From positions 1-64,000 of the forward strand of contig NZ_LSGP01000028.1 in assembly GCF_001611555.1 (NCBI RefSeq): DNA of 64,000 nucleotides, in the 5' to 3' direction. A program made the translations under genes and the position numbers. Of the stretch, positions 33,611-43,738 are shown piece by piece (the first letter of the stretch is position 1; each line of letters begins with the position of its first letter). The notes below the pieces were generated by a model. It was not told the DNA's origin and did no database searches. It was given only the letters and a program-made list of their open reading frames with translations. This DNA comes from Anaerosporomusa subterranea. GTDB taxonomy: Bacteria; Bacillota; Negativicutes; Sporomusales; Acetonemataceae.

Positions 33611-33768
33611 GACGTTAACCGCGGAGTACGCAGAGTACGCGGAGGGATCCGCAGAGGGCGACGGAATTTTAGTTTTTAGTGTTAAGAAAGTCCGCTTAAA
33701 TACAAATCCGTAACCCTCTGTGTACTCAACGTACCCTCTGCGCACTCTGCGGTTAGAACGTTATCCGC
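33611..33768. repeat. CGCAGAGT-type inverted repeat, copy B3
   Basis: ACGTTAACCGCGGAGTACGC at the left and GCGCACTCTGCGGTTAGAACGT-type sequence at the right, around a 60-base AT-rich spacer. Fills the gap before the DUF885 gene. Confidence 0.7.
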
Positions 33769-33811
33769 CTGTTTTCGTAAGACTCTATAATACTATAGGA
33801 GGCAAGCAATT

Positions 33812-35509
33812 TTGCAATATAACGAATGCGTAGACCAGTTTCATGAATATTTTACCCAAGACCCTAACGCCTGTGTTGCGCTAGGAGTGGCTAAGCGGCT
33901 CAATGATTTGCCAGACCCCTCGGTGGCGGCAGAACAGAAGCGTGTAGAAGAAGGCAAGCGATTGCTTGAACAGTTACAGCAGTGCTCACGTGAAGGGCTG
34001 GATTTTGATCAGTCGCTTGATCTTGAATTGGCGATCCAGGCTGTGGAATACGAGCTTTTTGGTCTTACCTATCAGTTCAACGGCAAGACTGAGTCGGCGC
34101 AAATGCCTGATGCTGGTGATGACATCAGTGACGGCATCTTCTTACTATTCGCCAACGATCCTCGTCCGGCGGTTGAGCGGCTTGATAATATCACAGCTCG
34201 ACTGGAAAAAGTACCGCATCATCTTGATGCTGTATTGGCTAGGCTGGATACGCCTGTCAAACGTTGGGTTGATATGGATCTCGAAAAAACGGCTGAACTG
34301 CCGGAATTTCTCCATACGCTGCGCGAGTGGGCTGTGGGCGAGGCGTACTCGGATATAGCTCGCCTTGACACGGCTATCGAGGCGGCGGAGCAAGCGCTAG
34401 ACCAGTATCGCGCACATCTGAAAGCCTTGCCAATGACTGACCAATTTGCTATTGGGCAGGAGCAAGCCCAGCAGTTAGTCAAGCTGCGTGGCATCGACGT
34501 TCCGTTTGCTGACCTAAAGGCAATGGCAAGAGACTTTCTCTCCGTCAATGCTGCCGAGGTCGAGGAATTGCGACAAAAGCTATTACGGAAATACAGTCTG
34601 CCTGTAGGCTGGACTGCTGAACAACTGCAAAGTTTTCTGAATGAGCGTTACCGGGTTGATCCCAAAGATGCTGCCTATAACGGTATTCTTAAACGATATC
34701 AGACAGAACGGGAATCGATCTTGACGTTTATCCGTGAGCAGGATCTCTTCCCCTTGCCGTCTGATCAGGATATGAAGATTATTCGTACCCCTGGTTTCAT
34801 GACACCTTCGATCCCCGCGGGGGCAATGATGTCACCGCCGCCGTTCCGGGCCGGGGTCAAGCAGAGTATGGTTTATCTGACTCTCAGTGAAGAGTTGCTC
34901 GATGAACACACTGAGCTGTCGATTCCGGTCATGCTGATCCACGAAGGCATACCTGGCCATCACTTGCAAATGGCTAGCGCCGCCTGCCACGCTTCAGTCA
35001 TCAGGCGGCACATGGACGCGATGGATCAAGCGGAAGGCTGGACGACCATGCTTGAAGACTATATGCTTGACCTCGGCTATATGGGTGAGCTGACTGATGA
35101 GGCTCGCTTTATCGGCAAACGCGACATTGCCCGACTGGGAGCGCGGGTGGCGATTGATTTGTACTTTATGACTGGCGATGTTTTCTATCTCGATGTTGGT
35201 GTGCCACTTGGCAAACTCGGGACCGATCCCTTCCCCAACGCCGCTGCTCTGCTTAGCCCAGTGACCGGCTTTACACCATCACGGCTGCAAGGAGAATTGA
35301 ACTGGTATTCCCAGTCGCGGGGTTATCCGCTGTCTTATCTAACCGGTAATCGCTTAGTCTGGAAATTGAAGCAGGATGTAGCAACAGCGCAACAGGGCAA
35401 GCTGGAGGGCTTGGCCTTAGACCGGGCCTTTCACCGAGCCTATCTGGAAGCAGGCGGCATGCCGCTGACGTTTTTGCGCAAGGTGTTTGTACACCAGGGA
35501 TTGCTATAA
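33812..35509 (+). CDS. DUF885 family metallopeptidase-like protein
   Basis: A 565-aa cytoplasmic protein of the DUF885 family, related to M32/M2-type zinc carboxypeptidases. The zinc motif HEGIPGHH (HExxx-type with flanking His) is near residue 377, preceded by PAGAMMSPPPFRAG. A conserved YLTGNRLVWKLK, with PLTFLRKVF at the C-terminus, fits the family. TTG 33812 is used with AGGAGG at 33797-33802. No signal peptide. Substrate unknown; related proteins hydrolyse peptides. Confidence 0.82.
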   Translation: MQYNECVDQFHEYFTQDPNACVALGVAKRLNDLPDPSVAAEQKRVEEGKRLLEQLQQCSREGLDFDQSLDLELAIQAVEYELFGLTYQFNGKTESAQMPDAGDDISDGIFLLFANDPRPAVERLDNITARLEKVPHHLDAVLARLDTPVKRWVDMDLEKTAELPEFLHTLREWAVGEAYSDIARLDTAIEAAEQALDQYRAHLKALPMTDQFAIGQEQAQQLVKLRGIDVPFADLKAMARDFLSVNAAEVEELRQKLLRKYSLPVGWTAEQLQSFLNERYRVDPKDAAYNGILKRYQTERESILTFIREQDLFPLPSDQDMKIIRTPGFMTPSIPAGAMMSPPPFRAGVKQSMVYLTLSEELLDEHTELSIPVMLIHEGIPGHHLQMASAACHASVIRRHMDAMDQAEGWTTMLEDYMLDLGYMGELTDEARFIGKRDIARLGARVAIDLYFMTGDVFYLDVGVPLGKLGTDPFPNAAALLSPVTGFTPSRLQGELNWYSQSRGYPLSYLTGNRLVWKLKQDVATAQQGKLEGLALDRAFHRAYLEAGGMPLTFLRKVFVHQGLL

Positions 35510-35518
35510 AAGCCAAGC

Positions 35519-35607
35519 AGGGGAACATAACCGCAGAGTGTGTGGATTACATAGTGGGCTGCGGAGGGTACGGTTTCACGAAGTCACGGAGGACACACGG
35601 AGGGAGA
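35519..35607. repeat. CGCAGAGT-type repeat, copy B4
   Basis: GGGGAACATAACCGCAGAGT then ACGGAGGACACACGGAGGG units. Only one arm is recognisable. Confidence 0.5.
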
Positions 35608-35721
35608 AACTAGCGCGAATCGCGCAAAGATCGCAAGCGGCGCTATATTTTGCGCACATTGTGCGCGACGTGTTTGCGCAGGCGCGTAGAGCCGTTCGCT
35701 CGAACGGAAAGCAGGGTGAGA

Positions 35722-35799
35722 AGAAGATTGCCGTGTCACTTTGTTCCTCGCAATGACAACCCGTTACGTGTCATCGCGAGCGCAGCACGGCGATCTTCC
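35722..35799. repeat. GCAATGACA/ATCGCGAG palindrome, copy C1
   Basis: AAGATTGCCGTG...CTCGCAATGACA pairs with TGTCATCGCGAG...CACGGCGATCTT. A common style of extragenic palindrome; a related copy lies at 57630. The stretch 35610-35720 holds further GCGC-rich short repeats and no gene that I can support. Confidence 0.65.
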
Positions 35800-35897
35800 G
35801 GGCTTGCGGTACTTACAGTGCGGGGAGAAGACTGCTTCGTTTCAGCACGGGCGCAATTGCCATCCATGGCACGCCCGGGACTAGGCCTATCCGGTGG

Positions 35898-35950
35898 AGT
35901 TGTTCATAGTGACGCTTGTGTCGCTCGTGGCGCTAGTGCTATCGTACCCC
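35898..35950. repeat. GTGCTATCGTAC repeat, copy D1
   Basis: TTCATAGTGACGCTTGTG then CGTGGCGCTAGTGCTATCGTAC, closely matching 56670-56718. Confidence 0.55.
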
Positions 35951-36090
35951 CTACTTTCTCGACATAGCGAACACCGACTCATCGAGGAAGACCACGCATG
36001 GTTTTTCTTAATTCAGCTTTAGCTGGACGAGTGTTATTTGATGATGGTAATATAAGAGCAAATGCATGTATAAACGGAGGAGAGCGATCT

Positions 36091-36918
36091 TTGCATACAT
36101 TTGACAGCAGTCAGGAAAAAGAAATACAACAAATTGCCGGCGACAAGTCGCAAAAGGATCAGCCCCTGTTTGTTAAATCAGTTGCCCGGGCACTTGCGAT
36201 AATTAATTATGTGGTCAAGTCTCCTAAACCTCCTACGTTTACAATGATTCAGGAAATTTTAAACGTACCCAAAAGTTCGTTATCCTATCTATTGCAGGAA
36301 CTGGTTCAACAACAGTATTTGCAGTTTGACAGTGAAATCAAAGTTTATTATCCGGGTTTGCAACTAATTAGAATTGGCGCGACTTGTATTAATAACAGCA
36401 ATTTCTCTGATGAACTTTGGCGCGGAATTAAACAACTCAGTGAGGAATTGGGAGAGACCACGCACGCGGTCATGCTGGAGGACCGGTTTGTTATTTTTAT
36501 TGCCAAAAACCGGGGAGCAAAAGAAGTTAGTGCAGTTTCCAATATAGGCTTTAAATTGGCTGCTCATGCGACGGCGGGTGGAAAGATGCTGCTTTCTTCC
36601 TTAGACGAGACCGAACTGGATAGACGTCTGGCAACAGTCGAACTGGAGAAATACACTGATTTTACGATTACTTCTTATGCTGAGTTAAAAAGCGAACTAA
36701 CTGAAGTTAGAAAAAACGGCTATGCTACTGACAATCAGGCTAATGTTCCCGGTGGATTTTGCGTAGCCGCGCCGGTTTACGATAAAACGGAAAAAATGAT
36801 TGCAGCGATTAGTATCAGTGTATTGGCAGGGAAAATAACTAACGAATACTTGCAGGTATTGATTCAAAAGGTTAAAGCTGCTGCTCAGAACATTTCTACA
36901 AGATTGGGGAAAGTGTAG
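36091..36918 (+). CDS. IclR family transcriptional regulator
   Basis: A 275-aa regulator: an N-terminal winged helix (about 25-85; VARALAIINYVV, KSSLSYLLQELVQ) and a C-terminal effector domain (about 95-270; THAVMLEDRFVIF, AHATAGGKMLLSSL, GYATDNQANVPGGFCVAAPVYD). TTG 36091 is chosen because GGAGGAG ends 8 bases before it; the longer frame from 35998 has no such site and runs into repeat sequence. It lies next to the pyruvate/4-hydroxybutyrate block, which it may control. The effector is unknown; IclR proteins usually sense organic acids. Confidence 0.85.
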   Translation: MHTFDSSQEKEIQQIAGDKSQKDQPLFVKSVARALAIINYVVKSPKPPTFTMIQEILNVPKSSLSYLLQELVQQQYLQFDSEIKVYYPGLQLIRIGATCINNSNFSDELWRGIKQLSEELGETTHAVMLEDRFVIFIAKNRGAKEVSAVSNIGFKLAAHATAGGKMLLSSLDETELDRRLATVELEKYTDFTITSYAELKSELTEVRKNGYATDNQANVPGGFCVAAPVYDKTEKMIAAISISVLAGKITNEYLQVLIQKVKAAAQNISTRLGKV

Positions 36919-37012
36919 TTCAGAACAATCAGGAAGAATACAAAATATCTAAAAATTCGCAATTGACATTGAATCAATAAACTGCTAAGCTAATAATGAA
37001 ATTTGCAATTAT

Positions 37013-37182
37013 GCGAACTTGGTTCATCATACGGAACAAATACTTGAATAGCTGCATTAACTAATGTATTGTTTTTACACTCTAACTTGGCAAAAGCCAA
37101 GTTTTTCTCAGGGAAAATTGATGAACACTGTTCTGTATAATGAACAACAAAAAACATTATTTTTTTGTTCCGTATATAGAAC
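37013..37182. promoter_or_regulatory. Possible operator region upstream of nifJ
   Basis: Two GAAC/GTTC palindromes, GTTCATCATACGGAAC (37023-37038) and GTTCCGTATATAGAAC (37166-37181), flank a terminator-like hairpin (AACTTGGC AAAA GCCAAGTT TTTCT at 37084-37107). The pair could be IclR-type operators with the leader attenuator between them. This is a reading of symmetry only. Confidence 0.35.
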
Positions 37183-37226
37183 TAAGTTCGTGAAAATTAC
37201 AATTAAAAAGGGAGGAAATCATACTC

Positions 37227-40200
37227 ATGTCAAAACGTATGCAGAAAACAATGGATGGAAATACCGCGGCTGCTCATGTTTCTTACGCATTTACCGAGGT
37301 AGCTGCTATTTATCCAATCACACCTTCGTCGCAGATGGCCGAATTAGTAGATGAGTGGTCCACTCAAGGGAGAAAAAACATTTTCGGCGAGCGTGTGCGA
37401 GTTGTGCAATTACAATCCGAAGGCGGCGCAGCCGGTACGCTGCATGGCGCCTTGCAGGCAGGGGCTTTGACAACAACCTATACGGCATCGCAAGGCCTGC
37501 TGTTGATGATTCCTAATATGTATAAAATTGCCGGCGAGTTGCTGCCGGGTGTTTTTCATGTCAGCGCACGGGCTCTGGCAGCCAACGCACTGAGCATTTT
37601 TGGCGACCATCAAGACGTCATGGCTACCCGGCAAACAGGCTTTGCTATTTTAGCCTCCAGCAGTGTGCAGGAAGCGATGGATTTGGGTGCGGTAGCTCAT
37701 TTGGCGGCGATTAAAGGCAGAATTCCGTTCCTGCATTTCTTTGATGGCTTCCGGACATCTCACGAGATTCAAAAGATCGACGTTCTTGACTATGACGATC
37801 TGGCAAAACTGATCGACCAGGCTGCACTTGGCGAATTTAGAAGCCGGGCGCTGAATCCTGATCATCCTGTTGCCCGCGGCACAACCCAAAATCCGGATAT
37901 CTACTTTCAGACCCGTGAAGCAGTCAATACGTTTTATAACGAATTGCCTGCTATTATTGATCAATATTTACAGGAAATCAACAAATTGACTGGCCGGAAT
38001 TATCAGTTTTTTACATATTTAGGTGCGCCGGATGCTGACCAGATTATCGTTGCTATGGGGTCAAGCTGCGATGCGATTGAGGAAACGGTGAATTACCTGA
38101 ATGCACAGGGTGAAAAGGTGGGCTTGGTCAAGGTTCATGTGTATCGTCCATTTTTGGTCGACCGGTTCTTGGCAAGTGTTCCGGCCGGTGTGAAAAAAAT
38201 TGCGGTTCTGGATCGTACCAAAGAACCGGGCGCTGCCGGTGACCCGCTGTATCTTGATGTCCGGAATGCGTTCTTTGACAGCAAGGCTGCTCCGGTCATT
38301 GTCGGCGGCCGCTACGGCTTAGGGTCGAAAGACTTTACGCCTGCTCATATTGCGGCAGTATTTGAAAATCTCAAACACGATACACCGAAAAATCAGTTTA
38401 CCGTCAGTATTACCGATGATGTAACCTTTACCTCGTTGCCCGAGTATCCCGCTGAGATTGATCCTACGCCGGCGAATACCAAAGCCTGTAAATTCTGGGG
38501 ACTGGGCGCCGATGGAACCGTAGGCGCCAACAAGAGCGCGATCAAGATTATCGGCGACCATACTGACCTGTATGCCCAAGGCTATTTTGCCTATGATTCG
38601 AAAAAGTCCGGCGGAGTTACCGTCTCCCATCTGCGTTTTGGCAGGCAGCCGATTCAGTCCTCCTACCTGATCGCCAAAGCGGATTTCATTGCCTGTCATA
38701 ATCAGGCCTATGTCCATCAATATGATTTGCTGGCTGGTTTAAAACCAGGCGGTATCTTTTTGCTGAACTGTCTCTGGACGCAGGCCGAACTGGATGAACA
38801 TTTGCCAGCCGCCATGAAACAATATCTGGCGAACCACAATATTCGCTTCTATATCATAAACGCGGTCAAAATCGCTGCCGATCTGGGACTCGGCGGACGG
38901 ATCAACATGGTCATGCAGGCCGCGTTTTTCAAACTATCCCAAGTCATTCCGCTCGCGGACGCCGCAGCCTACCTGCGGGATTTTGTTGACGAGGCCTATG
39001 GCAAACAAGGTAATGCTGTGGTTGAAATGAACTATGCGGCAATTGAAAAAGGCTTTGAATCCATTATCCGGGTGGAAGTGCCTGCGGTCTGGTCTGATGC
39101 CGCCCAGACAGAAAAAGCTGCGGCAGTGGAAATGCCTGCATTTATCAAGAACATGTTGATTCCGATGAACCGTCAGCAAGGAGATATGATTCCTGTCAGT
39201 ACTTTAAGAGGCAGTGAGGATGGCAGTTTTCCGCTTGGCACTACCGCCTGGGAGAAGCGCGGCATCGCGATTCAGGTGCCGGAGTGGCAAGCTGATTTGT
39301 GTATCCAGTGCAACCATTGTTCTTTTGTCTGCCCGCATGCTGTCATCCGCCCGGTATTGGCAACAGAAGCGGAGCTAAGCCATGCGCCGGTCGGACTGAT
39401 GAGTAAACCGGCGATTGGCATGGCAGGACTCCAGTTCCATTTGGCAGTGTCCGCGCAAGACTGCACCGGCTGCGGAAACTGTGTGGATGTCTGTCCGGCA
39501 AAAGCAAAAGCGCTGGTCATGAAACCATTCGAGGCGCAACGCTCCCAGGCTGAAGCAAATTGGAACTTCACGAGAACTCTGCCGCAAAAAGCATTACCGG
39601 AAAATCAAAAGCTCACAGTCAAGGGCAGTCAGTTCGCACAGCCATTGAATGAATTCTCCGGCGCCTGCGCCGGTTGTGGCGAGACTCCTTATGCCAAGCT
39701 GGTTACGCAGCTGTTTGGCGACCGGATGATGATTGCCAATGCGGCAGGCTGCTCAACCGTTTGGGGGGCAAGCGCTCCGGCGGTTTCCTATACCGTAAAC
39801 TCGCGCGGTCATGGTCCTGCCTGGGGCTTCTCGCTATTTGAAGATAACGCCGAATATGGCTTTGGCATGTACCTGGGGACTGAGCAAATCCGGCAGACCT
39901 TAACCAGTTCAATAGAAAGCGCCTTGCGGGAAAACATCAGCAATGAATTAAGGAATTGTCTGCAGCAGTGGCTGGAACACAAAGACGAGGGCGGCGGGAC
40001 CCGGGACCGGGCGGATCGCTTGATTGCCGCTTTAGAGACGGAAAAGAGCGCCGATCCGCTATTGAATGAGATCTATCGGCACCGGGATTTCCTGGTTAAG
40101 CGTTCGCACTGGGTGTTTGGCGGCGATGGCTGGGCTTATGATATCGGCTTTGGCGGCCTGGATCATGTGCTGGCTGCTGGCGAAGATGTCAATGTACTGG

Positions 40201-40751
40201 TATTTGACACCGAAGTGTATTCAAACACCGGCGGGCAGTCGTCGAAAGCGACGCCCACCGCGTCCATCGCTCAGTTCGCCGCCGGCGGCAAAAAGATGCG
40301 GAAAAAGGACCTTGGGCTAATGGCGATGTCCTATGGCTATGTCTATGTGGCGCAAATTGCCATGGGCGCTGATAAAAATCAGACTCTCAAGGCCATTGCC
40401 GAGGCAGAAGCCTATCCCGGCCCATCACTCATCATTGCCTATGCGCCGTGTGTAAATCACGGAATCAGCGCCGGAATGGGGAAAAGCCAGACGCAGGCGA
40501 AACGGGCCGTGGAAGCCGGATACTGGTCACTGTATCGCTACAATCCTCAGTTAAAGGCTCAAGGCAAAAATCCATTCCAGTTGGACTCGAAAGAGCCGAC
40601 AGCCAGTTTCCAGGAATTTGTCAAGAGTGAAGTCCGTTACTCGGCGCTGCTGCGGCAATTTCCCGATACCGCGAACTCTCAACTCGAACAGGCGGAGCAT
40701 GATGCGGCAGAGCGACTGGCTGTGTATAAACAACTGGCAAAGATGAATTAA
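37227..40751 (+). CDS. nifJ: Pyruvate:ferredoxin (flavodoxin) oxidoreductase
   Basis: A 1174-aa single-chain PFOR oxidising pyruvate and CoA to acetyl-CoA and CO2 while reducing ferredoxin. Domains in order: N-terminal pyrimidine-binding domain with YPITPSSQMAEL, domain II/III (LKPGGIFLLN), a 2x[4Fe-4S] ferredoxin insert (CIQCNHCSFVCP near 692; CTGCGNCVDVCP near 748), then the proximal-cluster and TPP-binding domain (CAGCGETPY near 814; GGDGWAYDIGFGGLDHV near 968). GGGAGGA precedes the ATG. It supplies low-potential electrons to the hydrogenase and ETF enzymes of this region. Confidence 0.97.
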   Translation: MSKRMQKTMDGNTAAAHVSYAFTEVAAIYPITPSSQMAELVDEWSTQGRKNIFGERVRVVQLQSEGGAAGTLHGALQAGALTTTYTASQGLLLMIPNMYKIAGELLPGVFHVSARALAANALSIFGDHQDVMATRQTGFAILASSSVQEAMDLGAVAHLAAIKGRIPFLHFFDGFRTSHEIQKIDVLDYDDLAKLIDQAALGEFRSRALNPDHPVARGTTQNPDIYFQTREAVNTFYNELPAIIDQYLQEINKLTGRNYQFFTYLGAPDADQIIVAMGSSCDAIEETVNYLNAQGEKVGLVKVHVYRPFLVDRFLASVPAGVKKIAVLDRTKEPGAAGDPLYLDVRNAFFDSKAAPVIVGGRYGLGSKDFTPAHIAAVFENLKHDTPKNQFTVSITDDVTFTSLPEYPAEIDPTPANTKACKFWGLGADGTVGANKSAIKIIGDHTDLYAQGYFAYDSKKSGGVTVSHLRFGRQPIQSSYLIAKADFIACHNQAYVHQYDLLAGLKPGGIFLLNCLWTQAELDEHLPAAMKQYLANHNIRFYIINAVKIAADLGLGGRINMVMQAAFFKLSQVIPLADAAAYLRDFVDEAYGKQGNAVVEMNYAAIEKGFESIIRVEVPAVWSDAAQTEKAAAVEMPAFIKNMLIPMNRQQGDMIPVSTLRGSEDGSFPLGTTAWEKRGIAIQVPEWQADLCIQCNHCSFVCPHAVIRPVLATEAELSHAPVGLMSKPAIGMAGLQFHLAVSAQDCTGCGNCVDVCPAKAKALVMKPFEAQRSQAEANWNFTRTLPQKALPENQKLTVKGSQFAQPLNEFSGACAGCGETPYAKLVTQLFGDRMMIANAAGCSTVWGASAPAVSYTVNSRGHGPAWGFSLFEDNAEYGFGMYLGTEQIRQTLTSSIESALRENISNELRNCLQQWLEHKDEGGGTRDRADRLIAALETEKSADPLLNEIYRHRDFLVKRSHWVFGGDGWAYDIGFGGLDHVLAAGEDVNVLVFDTEVYSNTGGQSSKATPTASIAQFAAGGKKMRKKDLGLMAMSYGYVYVAQIAMGADKNQTLKAIAEAEAYPGPSLIIAYAPCVNHGISAGMGKSQTQAKRAVEAGYWSLYRYNPQLKAQGKNPFQLDSKEPTASFQEFVKSEVRYSALLRQFPDTANSQLEQAEHDAAERLAVYKQLAKMN

Positions 40752-40804
40752 ATTTCCTGCTGATTTATTTAAACGCAATAATGAAAACAAGGGAGGAATT
40801 TGTC

Positions 40805-42205
40805 ATGAACCATTTCAATCCTGTGACCCCTGCGTTGGTAGCAGATCTAAAAAATGTATTGGGAGAACGTTTTGTATCACTTGATCCTGACAAGCTGGAA
40901 GCGTACAAAACCGATGAAGAAGCAAATCCGAAGTATCACCATTTGCCTGACGTTGTGGTTTTTCCGGAAACTACCGAGCAGGTTGCGGCAATTGTCCGGC
41001 TGGCCAATCAATATGTCGTACCGGTGACGCCGCGCGGCGCGGGCACCGGTTTGGCGGGTGGCGCGATTCCCGTCTTCGGCGGTATTGTTCTCGTCCTGGA
41101 TCGGATGGACAAAATTCTCGAATTCAATGAAGATTCTTTGTATGTAGTCACACAAGCTGGCGTGCGGACTCACGAGATTCAACAGAAAGCAAAAAGCCGG
41201 GGACTCCTGTATGCCGGAGATCCCTGCAGCAGTGATAGCTGTCAAATCGGCGGCAATGTCGTCACCAACGCCGGCGGCAACCGGGCTGTAAAATATGGCA
41301 CGACCCGGGATCAGGTATATTCGATGGAAGTAGTGACACCGGAGGGGGAGATCGTAACTGTCGGCAGTCGCCTGGCCAAAAAAAGCACCGGCTATGCCCT
41401 TGAGCAATTAATCGCCGGTTCAGAAGGCACGTTGGGAATCGTGACCCAGGTGACACTCAAGCTCAAGCCGCTACCGCCGCATACCATGGATATGCTGGCC
41501 ATCTTTACAAATATGGAGCAAGCGCTCAGCCTGCCGAACCAGATCGTTAAAGCCGGTCTCAGCCCGATGTCGATGGAGTTTATGGATAATAAAGCTCTGC
41601 GCAGCTGTGCCCGTTATATCAAGGTGGATTTGCCGTATGCCACAAAGGATGGCCTTTATGTAATCATCACTGTCGATGGCCTTACTGAAGATGAAATTGA
41701 CCGCAAAGCGGAAATGCTGGACGAAATCTGTACAGCAGGCGGTGCTGTTGAATTGTTAATGGCTGATGAAGACCGGATTTGGAAAGCGAGAAGAAACTTC
41801 GCCGAAGCGGCGCGGGCCGACAGTCTGGTCTATTACGCCGAAGATATTGTCGTACCTGTCGATAAAATCGCTGAGCTCATGCAGAAGCTGCCTGAACTGG
41901 AATCAAAATTCGGCATAGCGACAACAACAGCAGCCCATATCGGAGACGGCAATATCCACGTCAACGCCTTGAAAGGCGATATTCCTGATGCAGTCTGGAA
42001 TGCCAAGCTCGATGAATTTCACCAAGAACTGTATGGATTTGTCTATCAATTAGGAGGGAGGTTATCAGGAGAGCACGGCATTGGATCAAAAAAGGTGAAG
42101 GAAATGGAGATGTTTACCCACCCGGTGGAGCTAAAGCTGATGCGGGCGATAAAGAAAGCGATTGACCCCATGGGCATCCTGAATCCTGGTAAGATTTTTA
42201 ACTAA
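40805..42205 (+). CDS. FAD-linked oxidase, GlcD/D-lactate dehydrogenase type
   Basis: A 466-aa flavoprotein: N-terminal FAD_binding_4 domain (PRGAGTGLAGGAIP near 82; CQIGGNVVTNAGG near 145) and C-terminal FAD-oxidase domain (HIGDGNIHVNAL near 380; LSGEHGIGSKK near 420). Relatives oxidise glycolate, D-lactate or 2-hydroxyglutarate; the LctD subunit of electron-confurcating lactate dehydrogenase also belongs here and works with an EtfAB pair of the kind encoded at 46488-48490. ATG 40805 follows GGGAGGAA. Lactate to pyruvate would feed the PFOR upstream. Confidence 0.87.
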   Translation: MNHFNPVTPALVADLKNVLGERFVSLDPDKLEAYKTDEEANPKYHHLPDVVVFPETTEQVAAIVRLANQYVVPVTPRGAGTGLAGGAIPVFGGIVLVLDRMDKILEFNEDSLYVVTQAGVRTHEIQQKAKSRGLLYAGDPCSSDSCQIGGNVVTNAGGNRAVKYGTTRDQVYSMEVVTPEGEIVTVGSRLAKKSTGYALEQLIAGSEGTLGIVTQVTLKLKPLPPHTMDMLAIFTNMEQALSLPNQIVKAGLSPMSMEFMDNKALRSCARYIKVDLPYATKDGLYVIITVDGLTEDEIDRKAEMLDEICTAGGAVELLMADEDRIWKARRNFAEAARADSLVYYAEDIVVPVDKIAELMQKLPELESKFGIATTTAAHIGDGNIHVNALKGDIPDAVWNAKLDEFHQELYGFVYQLGGRLSGEHGIGSKKVKEMEMFTHPVELKLMRAIKKAIDPMGILNPGKIFN

Positions 42206-42247
42206 TACCGGTACCGGCAATATGCGAAATGGATGGAGGGCAAAAAA

Positions 42248-43570
42248 ATGACTGATCAAATGAAAGAACAGATTATTATGCGCAAAGTCTCGTGGCGCCT
42301 GATTCCAGTCTTAATTGCAGCCTATATCTTATGCTATTTGGACCGTGTCAATCTAAGCTATGCCGCATTGCAAATGAATCAGGAGCTGGCGCTGACGGCA
42401 ACTGCCTTCGGCTGGGGAGCAGGCATATTTTTTCTCGGTTACTTCCTTTTCGAAGTGCCAAGCAACTTGGCTCTTCAAAAGTATGGCGCGCGTTTTTGGA
42501 TCGCCCGGATTATGGTTAGCTGGGGTTTATTATCAGCAATGATGGCTTTTATTGGCAGCAGTACCAGTTTTATTATCGTAAGGTTTTTGCTTGGCGCTGC
42601 CGAAGCAGGCTTTTTCCCTGGCGTCATTCTCTACCTGACCTATTGGTTTCCCGAGCGTTACCGGGCTATTATTACCTCCCGGTTTATGTTTGGCGTGCCT
42701 GGCGCTCTCTTAATCGGCTCGCCGATCTCTAGCTGGATTTTAGGAATGGATGGTATTGGCGGAGTCGCCGGCTGGCGCTGGCTGTTTATTCTGGAAGGGA
42801 TTCCGACCGTGTTGATGGGCTTTTTCGTCTATTATTATCTGACAGACATTCCAGCCCATGCAAAGTGGCTGGAGCCTGACGAACGCAACTGGCTGCAGGG
42901 AGAAATTGACCGTGAGCGGGCAAAAGTCGAATCCAAGAAAAAGCTCTCGCTAAAAGATGCGCTGTTGAATCCGCACGTGCTGGCGCTGGGGTTTGTCTAT
43001 TTTACCGTTCAGGTTGGTATTTATGGCGTGAATATGTGGCTGCCACAAATCATGAAAACATTCACCTTTTTAAGCACGATACAAATCGGATTTATTGCCG
43101 CTATTCCATTTGCCGCTGCCGCCATCGGCATGCTGATCCTGGGAAAAAGCTCTGATCGCCGTCAGGAACGGAAATGGCACTTGATCTTTACTCTCGTGTT
43201 AGGGGCGGTAGGCCTGATCGGCAGCGCGTATTTTGGCGCCAATGCGGTATTGACGATCCTGCTGCTGTCGATATCAAGTATCGGCCTGTATTCATCGATG
43301 CCGATATTCTGGACGATTCCCCCGACTTTCCTGACCGGCTCTGCGGCGGCGGGCGGTATCGCGCTGATTAACTCACTCGGCAACATTGGCGGCTTTGCCG
43401 GCCCATTCACCGTCGGCTGGATTAAAGACTCGACCGGTAATTTTATGTATGGCTTAATCGCTCTTGGCGTTTGGGTGTTTATCGGCTGTATCTGCGCCTA
43501 TATCACTTATCGTAATGTTCAGCAGGTAAAAGAGGCTCCTGTTGCTACTGTAGTCAGCGGACATGTTTGA
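42248..43570 (+). CDS. MFS transporter, anion:cation symporter family
   Basis: A 440-aa, 12-helix carrier of the ACS family (phthalate/glucarate/4-hydroxyphenylacetate type): CYLDRVNLSYAALQM in helix 1, FEVPSNLALQKYGAR after helix 2, and LLGAAEAGFFPGVILYLTYWFP in helix 4. ATG 42248 follows GGAGGG at 42235-42240. Position between the hydroxyacid oxidase and the 4-hydroxybutyryl-CoA dehydratase suggests that it imports a hydroxy- or carboxylic acid used by this cluster. Confidence 0.85.
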   Translation: MTDQMKEQIIMRKVSWRLIPVLIAAYILCYLDRVNLSYAALQMNQELALTATAFGWGAGIFFLGYFLFEVPSNLALQKYGARFWIARIMVSWGLLSAMMAFIGSSTSFIIVRFLLGAAEAGFFPGVILYLTYWFPERYRAIITSRFMFGVPGALLIGSPISSWILGMDGIGGVAGWRWLFILEGIPTVLMGFFVYYYLTDIPAHAKWLEPDERNWLQGEIDRERAKVESKKKLSLKDALLNPHVLALGFVYFTVQVGIYGVNMWLPQIMKTFTFLSTIQIGFIAAIPFAAAAIGMLILGKSSDRRQERKWHLIFTLVLGAVGLIGSAYFGANAVLTILLLSISSIGLYSSMPIFWTIPPTFLTGSAAAGGIALINSLGNIGGFAGPFTVGWIKDSTGNFMYGLIALGVWVFIGCICAYITYRNVQQVKEAPVATVVSGHV

Positions 43571-43648
43571 TTAGGCGGACTAAAACCCAGTTCTGACCGA
43601 GCCGCTCTACGACTTTATTTCTGCAAGTGGGTTTTAGAGTGGCAGGTT

Positions 43649-43674
43649 GCCTGGCTGAGTACGCGCAGCCAGGC
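43649..43674. terminator. Hairpin between MFS gene and abfD
   Basis: GCCTGGCTG / CAGCCAGGC around 8 bases, no T-run. AAAACCCA (43584) and TGGGTTTT (43628) upstream also pair. Either an mRNA processing or stabilising structure, or a weak terminator. Confidence 0.4.
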
Positions 43675-43738
43675 AGCAAGATCAGATAAAGAGTATTACC
43701 AGGTATCAGAGATAAGTAGATTTCAGGAGGATTGAATC

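Noticed and set aside
35487..35967. Frames of 89 and 105 aa downstream of the DUF885 gene
   Set aside because: They run through repeats B4, C1 and D1. No conserved protein pattern.
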